A stretch of DNA of 64,000 bases from Branchinecta lynchi. Taxonomy: Eukaryota > Arthropoda > Branchiopoda > Anostraca > Branchinectidae. The position numbers and the translations under genes are program-made. The notes beneath the pieces were generated by a model that saw only the letters and a program-made list of their open reading frames with translations, did not search any database and was not told the DNA's origin. Of this stretch, positions 37,801 to 46,800 are shown piece after piece (the first letter of the stretch is position 1; each line of letters begins with the position of its first letter). The DNA lies in NCBI GenBank assembly GCA_023053575.1, contig JAKZAP010000007.1:11359008-11423007 (forward strand), in the 5' to 3' direction.

Positions 37801-40800
37801 TTTCTCAGATCTTGCTATTTCTCCCATTTTTCCCGTCCCAGTTCCTCAGATCTTCCCATTTCCCCCTTCCCAGTTTTTCAGATCTCCATATTTCTCCCAT
37901 TTTACATTTATATTCCCATTTATCCCTTCCCATTTACTTTGCATGGCCAAAAGCAAGTTTACTGTGGACGACTCCAAAATGAAACATAACCCTCCTTTTT
38001 CTGATATCTTTAAAGACACATCGAAAGAACAAGGACTACCTAGATCCTCTCTGTGACTCTGTCCCGATGTCACTTCAGGAGCTTCTGCGAAACCTGGACA
38101 CACATTTCTTTTTTTCCTGGTCTTTTCTTGTTGTGATGTTTGACGAGACTCAATTATTTGGGTAATTTTTGGGGAGTTGTTATTTATTTTGTATTGTATG
38201 TGCATTTAATAAAATGAACAGCGAACCCCATCCACCAATGAAATCCTCACTATCGCACCAGCAATCAGGATTCTGGTCCAAGCAGTAGACCACTGCCAGT
38301 GAAGGCACTACCAGATATCTGAGCTATTCCTGTCATCATTCGTCTTGTACCTTATCAAGAATTCTAACTCGGGACCGACTAAAAAGGGCACAACATGGCG
38401 CAGGAGGCACGAGTAATAAAAAGAGATTTAGCAAGTAGTAGAAATAGACACGTAAATGCGAGTTCGTAACTCCAGAGCCTAATAGAAGGCAAGTTAGAAC
38501 ATTGTTCCTGCCCTCACTCTGAAGCCTATAAGGGCCCTTTCAGTTTTCGTGCCTCTTTTTAGTACTCCTGCCTCCTACACTATGTCATGCCGTGCCTCTT
38601 TTTAGCCGGTCCCTTCTAATTTCAACTTTTCCACATTTCCGTCCAACACTCTTTATTTATTTTGAACTGTTCTTCTTTTTTGGCCAATCTTTACGTATTA
38701 GCGCCAGTGGGCCACCCAGTGCTTTAGGGTAACTGTAACAAACTATCTGACTGACATGAGTCCGAAATTCTACTCTGGGGCATGCTTGTTCAAATTATGG
38801 GACCATTTACGGCTCCTTATCCATCTCTTTCGGGGAAAGAATCCTCATTAGTCCTGAGAATCCTATTTGGGAGTTCCGGAGAGCAGTATCCTTCCGTATT
38901 TTTTTCAACAAGCAAACGACGTGCTAGACCCTTTAACTACCCTGGACCCCTGGTCATCAGCAAGAGGGACAAGAACACTACACTGGAAAAAAAATCTTGC
39001 AGTATTTGCTACTGGGATTAATCTTATCTTTATTGAGATAAGATTACCCCTAATTCGGATTAATCTTATCCGAATAGAGATAAGATTAATCCCAGTAGCA
39101 AATACTGAATCCTTATTCGGAGAAACTTTTTACAGTGTAGGGGATCAACTTTACCACCCTGACGAAGGGGAGAGCCTTTGGGAGCTGAGATATAGCCGAC
39201 AGTCTCGAAAAAAAAAGCTCGCTGCCAGTTTATGATCGTCGTACAGGGGAAATAGAAGCCTTTCTAAACTCCGAGACACCTGGTTTAGAATTGATGTTTT
39301 GCGGAAGTGCAAGGAAAACCGAATCCTTTCCAAGTCCTGTCAATTACGCAGATATGAAAAAAGTCAAAGGAATTCGTCAACCTGGAATGTCCTGGACCGT
39401 GTCCTGGAAGCGACGCAAGTTAACTGGTAACCAAAGATAACGGCCATAGTTGATAAATTCCTAACCAAATGAAGAGTGGAAGAGGGCTAGGAATTCACGC
39501 TCCAAAGTTGACGCTATCAGATGATGACCTAATAAAAATTTCAATGATCAATCGTCTGAAAACAATGGAGTTAATATGGCATAGAGAACCTAATTGTCTG
39601 AGTGGCAGAATAACTGTTGATAACTGGAGTAAGAAAATAGGAAAACCATACGGATGCTAGCGTCAAAAATATATAGCAAATTTTGATGGAGTAAACTGAG
39701 CCATTTCTGTTAAACTTCCCAACGATAAATCTAGAACTAGACCTACGTTGCCCGGGCAACGTGAAGTGTTGCGGCAACCTTTGTCCGGCTTCGCCGGCTA
39801 AAGTGTTGCGAGAGCAACACTTTGGTTTTGTTTCTTCGCTGTCGGTTAAATGCTGAAATTGTCAACTTATCGAAGCTTTTAAAACGGTATGTTCTAAAAA
39901 GAATAATCACATAATCAAAAGCTGTTGTTTAGCGTTGTAAAACCAACAACAAAACAATATCGGAAGAAGGCTATCCGTAACGTTTCAGGATTAAAATACC
40001 ATAGATGACACTATTAATTATTACAAAACTACCTTCTTGGTTTACATTACCGTATCGTTTGTACCCGTTGCGTAAACAGTTAATCCTAGGTTATAGCGAT
40101 AGACCATCGATACAAACTTTCTTACTGTCATATTTACAGAAATCGAATACAATGTGCACCAATTTTCAAAAATTTCTAGCCCCTCGTGAACCGATCTTAC
40201 TTACAAGTCCCATGCATGTCTTACAATTGGGAACAAAATTGTTCTTACCATCGAATACACCTGAGACAAATAACAGGTATACCAGCTAGCAAAAGCTGCA
40301 AACTCCTCGTTGCCGAAGATGATTATGAGCTAACAGTCGACTGTTGCTTACAGTCGACTGTTGCTTACAAGTCCTTTACATGTCTCGCAACTGGTATCGC
40401 CTATTTTTGGTTTCAGTGTGTACCTTACTCCTGAAGTTGTCAACCCCTTGAAACTTTCAAACTGGTTTATCTCAAGAAGGATTTTTTTTCAAAAGAATGG
40501 ATGGCATATATTTTGATCAGCTCTTCAAGGGCTATCGATTGCCATAACCACAACAAAAGCATATCGGAAAAAGGGACTAAATTTACTTTGCAGTCAGTTG
40601 AACTTTATCCTTTTCAATCGTAGACATCGTGACGGATGAAAACTTGGAATAATATCCTATATAATCTAGTTGGTATTATAAAGCTATCCGTAACTTCTTA
40701 GGATTAAAATACCATAGATGACACTATTAATTATTACGAAACTACCTTGTTTTACATTACAGTATCGTTTGTACCCGTTGCGTTAACAGTCAATCCTAGG

Positions 40801-43800
40801 TTACAGCGATAGACCAACGATACAAACTTTCTTACGGTCAGATTTAGATAAATCGAATACAATGTGCAACAATTTGCACAAATTTCTAGCCCCTCGTGCA
40901 CCGATTCTACTGACAAGTCCCTTTCCCGTGATAGACATCAAGTTCACCGGATAAAAATAATGGGTACACCGACTAGCAAAAGTTGAAAACCTCTCATCGC
41001 TGAAGATTTGTGTAGCATAACAGCCGATTATTACTTACAAGTCCCTTGCATGTTTTACATTTGGGAACCAAATTGTTCATCAAATGACAGGTACGCCAAC
41101 TAGCGAGAGCTGCAAACCCCTCATTGCCGAAGATGATTATGAGCTAACAGTCGCCTGTCGCGTACAAGTCCCCTAAATGTCTCACAACTGGTATCGCCTA
41201 TTTTTGGTTTCAGTGTGTACCTTACTACTGAAGTTGTCAACCCCTTGAAACTTTCAAACTGGTGTATCTCATAAAGGAATTTTTTTTACCAAAAAATGGA
41301 TGTCATATACTTTGATCAGCTCATCAGCGGCTATCGATTGCCGTCGAAGTTGAACTTTATCCTTTTCAATCGTAGATATCGTGATGGATGAAAACTTGGA
41401 ACAATATCTTATATAATCTAGTTGATATTATAAAGCTATCCGTAACTTTTCAGGATTAAAATACCATAGATGACACTATTAATTATTACAAAATTGCCTT
41501 ATTGTTTTACATTACCGTATCGTTTGTACCCGTTGCGTAGACAGTTAATCCTAGGTTATAGCGATAGACCATCGATACAAACTTTCTTACTGTCATATTT
41601 ACAGAAATCGAATACAATGTGCACCAATTTTCAAAAATTTCTAGCCCCTCGTGAACCGATTCTTACTTACAAGTCCGTCTCCCGTTATTGACATCAAATT
41701 CACGGGAAACAAATAATGGATACACCAGCTATCAAAAGTTGCAAGCCCCTCATCGCTGAAGATGATTATTGCATAAGCTTTTTAAACGGGATGTTCTAAA
41801 AAAATTAATCATATGATCAAAAGGTATTCTTCAGCGTTGTAAAAACAACAACAAAATAATATAGGAAGAAGGGACTAAATTAACTTTGCAGTCAGTTGTA
41901 CTTTATCCTTTTCAATCGTAGACATCGTGACGGATGAAAACTTGGAACAATATCTTATATAATCTAGTTGGTAATAGACCAATAACTTTTCAGGATTAAA
42001 ATACCATAGATGACACTACTAATTATTATGAAACTACCTCATTGCTTTACATTTTCGTTTGTATCCGTTGTGTAAACAGTTAATCCTCGGTTACATTGAT
42101 AGACCATCGACACAAACTTTCTTACCGTCAGATTTATAGAAATCGAATACAATGTGCACCCATTTGCAAAAATTCCTAGCCCCTCGTGAACCGATTCCTA
42201 CTTACAAGTCCCTCTCCCGTGATATACATTAAGATAACCGGAAACAAATAGTGGGTACTCCAGCTAGCAAAAGCTGCAAACCCATCATCGCAGAAGATGA
42301 TTGTAGCATAACAGCCGATTATTACTTACAAGTCCCTTGCATATCTTGCCATTGGGAACCAAATTGTTCTTACCATCGAATACACCGGAAACAAATAACA
42401 GGTATACCAACTAGCAAAAGCTGCAAACCCCTCATTACCGAAGATGATTATGGGCTAACAGTCGACTGTTGCTTAAAAGTCCCCTATATGTATCATAACT
42501 GGTATCGCCTATTTTTGGTTTCAATGTACCTTACTATGAAGTTGTCAACCCCTTTGAAATTTTCAAACTGGTGTATCTCATGAAGGAACGACTTAGAAAG
42601 GAGCAAAGGATAAGCTCTAGTTTCTTTAGCAATGAGAGAACTTTTAAAGTTTAAGAGGCTCATCTGATACCGTTACTCTACCACAAACCAAAGTGCAAAA
42701 AAAAAAAATTATAAACTCAGCTGAAATCGTCGCAGACATGGACAGAAACAATAGATGGCAGCACTTTCGGACCCGTGGGAAAAAGCCACTTTTTGGTCTC
42801 TGTAGATTTTTCTATTCATCACTCAAAGAAGATATGTTGGCTGTGGGGCCGGGTAACTGCCGCATATATTTAACACTTATAGATTTTAGTCCATCTTCAA
42901 TTTGAAACTGGTGCCTGCCTGCTTGCGTGCTAGAACGGAGCTTTCCACTGGAAAGCAGAAACATCTTTTGATGAAACGAAAGGTTCGCTACACAACTTCA
43001 GATAGTCCTCTCTGACATAGGCTATACAACTCCACTTCACTTCGCAAACCGTAGGCTCTGGCTCGATGACAAGCAAAAACCATCCTTATTGGCCCCAGGC
43101 AAGAGTTCTACGGAGCTTTCCAAAATGTAATGTCATATTCATCAATCCGGCCTAAGGTCCACACTTTCCGTAAAAACCGCACAGGTTAGACCCTTCTCAG
43201 TTACCAGGAATAAAATGAAATCGGAGTCATAGGAAAAAAAAAAAAAAAAAAAAAAACGAGGACAAAACCAAAGTGTTGCTCTCGCAACACAATAAGCATA
43301 CTGCTTCTTCTCAATGAGCAACTTCGACGACTGAAACTGCCAAGAACCCTGTGACTGCGTTTGAGGCTAGAATAAAGAAGTTTGAAAGCTCTTTAAACAG
43401 ATCGCATGGTTTATACGACTCATTTACGTGTTAATGTTAATATTCACTGACATTGTTGTTGTGTTGTGAGAGTTAATATTGTATTGTGCTGTCTTTCTTT
43501 TGTTTGTTTTGTTTACTAAAACAAATTTTTCATTCATTTACAATCGATCTATGTGGTCGGGATCGTTTCCAAGAAGAAATCAATTAGCTCACCCACCAGT
43601 TCTATGAATCTAAGGTATGTTTAATCGTCAATGGCATTCTGCTCTTATTTCTAATCTACCGTTTAAGAAGTGAAAGTAAAGGTCGCTGGTGGACATTAGA
43701 ATGCTGGGCCGTTCCCAATGGCGATGAAACTTTTTCCACTTAAAGGCATAGAAAACTTGACTACGCAACTTTCGGCCATCAAACCGACCTGGGGGGGCTT

Positions 43801-46800
43801 AGATAAAGATACAGGGACTTATTGTCGAAAGGGTCCCCCCTTCTTTGTTATCTCTAACCCCCTCCTTCGTGTTCCCAAAGCTAGCTGTCAGGCCCTTGCC
43901 CCTTATGCACTGTAATTATGCACTTATGCACTGTAAAAGTACCGTGTTTCGGCCATAGTATCGGGTTAGTAGTCAAGAGGTCGTGCGTTCGATTCCTACT
44001 CCCGGCACACAAACATTTTTTTTTTTTTTACTAACCCAAAAGTCGAATCCTCGGAAACTGCCCGGAAATTGCAATGGTCGTAACGAGATTTTTTTTTACT
44101 CTCAATATCGACTCAGGGTACATTCTTCATATGTCAGCTAGCTCCCCGAGTCAAGGTTGAGTCAAGTTTTATGTTCCTTTAATATGATATTTGTATTCGA
44201 CTTTCGAGCAAAGTTCAGGGGGATCCAGTTTCAGGTGCCAGCTGACTTTAGGCGGTCGGACTGGCGGAAGGTATCCGACCTAGACGTTTCCAACGTCAGA
44301 GATTCGAACAAATTCGGTAAGTGAAAAAAAAACATAGTCTCTTTGTTGTTTGTTTCAGAAATATTATATACCTCGTTAGGCCTACACATCGTAAGTTACT
44401 TCCTACCCTTTTCATTTCCAATTTCAAGCCGACTGAACAGCGAAAGAAATAGAAAACATTGAAAAAATAACGTATATTAGCCTACCGAAGTCGATGCGTT
44501 TAAAACAAGACCAAAGGTGTCGACCGGATCCCAAAAATCTAATATTTGATTCAGACAATCGGGTCTTGTCTTCGCCAGATCCATTCTTCGCCAGGCTAAT
44601 CATCAAAGAAAACCAAGTTCAGATGTACCTCTATAAGCCGTATCTATTTTGACAATACTGACCGAGACTTCCTGCTTTACTTCTGCCAAGTTCCTGGTTT
44701 CGCCCGAATTCCGAGCGAACTACTAGTCCAGCAAAAAAAGAAAATTCAGAAACAAATCCAGCGTATCTCCTTATCCCTATCTAATCAACTCTGAATAAAA
44801 GTTTGACTTAATCGGGTTACAACCTGATTCCATACTCATTATACGTCCAGGTAAAAAACGATTGTCATATACAGACGCAGCCTCTCTTCTTATCCCTTAA
44901 TCTGTCATCTAATCAAACTTTTGCTTTTAACAAATTTTCCGGTTTTGGCCGGATTCCAGGCGAACTAGTTTTCCGGCGAGAAAATAGTTTTCACCAGCGT
45001 GTTCAACATGTCTTTTTACCCCTAAATCGAACATTTAATCAACTTCAAATAAAACTTTTACTTTTAACCAACTTTCCGGTTTTCGCCGGATTCCGGACGA
45101 GCTACTTGTTTGGCGAGAAAATGGTTTTCACTATCGTGTTCAGCATGTCTCTTTACCCCTAAATCGATCATTTAATCAACTTCAAATAAAACTTTTACGT
45201 TTAACCAACTTTCCGGTTTTTGCCAGATTCCGGACGAACTACTTGTCCGGCGAGAAAATGGTTTTCATATTCGTGCTCAGTATGCCTTCTTATCTCATAA
45301 TCAACTGTCACATTAGCTGTTTAAAAAACATTTTGTTTTTCAGATCCCATCTACGAACTTGACCTTACCCTTGACCCAATGAATCCTCACACCAAGTTTC
45401 ATTAAAATATCTCATTCCCTTCGAGCTAGTGCTCACAGACAGACGGACAGACGGACATTTTTGCGATGTCATAGGTATCCTCCACTTACGTTTTGGGATC
45501 CCAAAAACAGTTAGTAAAGCTGGGTGAAAGCTTCTGCGCGTTCCCAGAGAATAATTGTAAAAATAGTTGGTAAACTGTAAATAGACACAGAAGACTGAAG
45601 ACTGAATGGCGAAGACATGACGCAATTGTTTAAATCAAATGTTAGATTTTTGGGATCCCATCGAAACCTTTGGTCTTGTTTTCGCTGAGGACGGTTCGCC
45701 GGAAGAACAATCGACTTATCCGAAATGATATGATATTTCGGATCACGGATCACGGTTTTCTATTTCTTTCGTAATGAAAGGTCAACTTGGCTCATTAAGC
45801 TGTGGCTTGGCTTCAAACCTTATTTTCGACTAAGCAGCTTCCCGTGCTTCCGGGGTGCTCATCGACGGCAGTTTTTACGAGATCGCATTAGCGCGGAAAG
45901 TGTCTAGCAGCAGCTCTCCCCGCTCGATGGCGAAAGTAAAAGCGAACAAACACCAAAATACCCGCAGTGTCAGCGACCTACCAGCCGACGATCGTGCAGA
46001 TGGCAACCTTCGTCTAGCTTACCGCGAGGGGCTACTGAGTCAAGCGACTGGAAGTAAACCACCAGAACACAGCTATCTCAAGCATAGTAGAAGTATGTTA
46101 CTTCAGAAGGTTAGGATATTTGAAATACTATTATCCAAGTGTCATAAAGAAGCAGGTACAATTGAGATGTTACGTCGGAAGTTATTTAACTTTGAACAGT
46201 GGGACTTTAGGCTAAAATCTCAAAAAAGAACCAACAACATTTATTCGGATGTTCTTTGGAACACTTTGACTTTTTCACAGCAACCGAGGGAAATCGCACC
46301 GTCAACGTCGAAAAGCAGACCTCTACTGTACTCTTGAGGGCAGTATGGCGATCTCGGTATTAGAAAGTCAACTCGGAAAGCTTGGAAGCGAATTCATTAT
46401 TGGCAGGAATTTGCGGGGGTTACCAGTTCAATCCAACGTATTTCCAGGATTTGTCAGGACCTCCGGGAAGCCTACCGTCGGACAGGATACAAACGTACGA
46501 CGTTCAAATCCAAGAAAGAGAGTGTAGCATACGATCGAATTATTTTCGTCAACTGGCGAAAAGTCTTGTGGCTAGCTTCTTCCAACTGGTTCGCCGAAGA
46601 GGTCAACGGTGGCTACGGTGGCGAAAATCAACGGTGGCGAAAAAGATTGTCAGGTCAACGAGCGAATACATTTCGTTTCCGGGCATTGAGCGTATAGAAC
46701 AAGAAAATGAGCGGGAAAACTTGCGACTGATCAGGGACGATAAAGACACTTTCTTTTGTCAGGGGGCCGCCCGAACCGAAATACCAGTAACGAATCTTGC

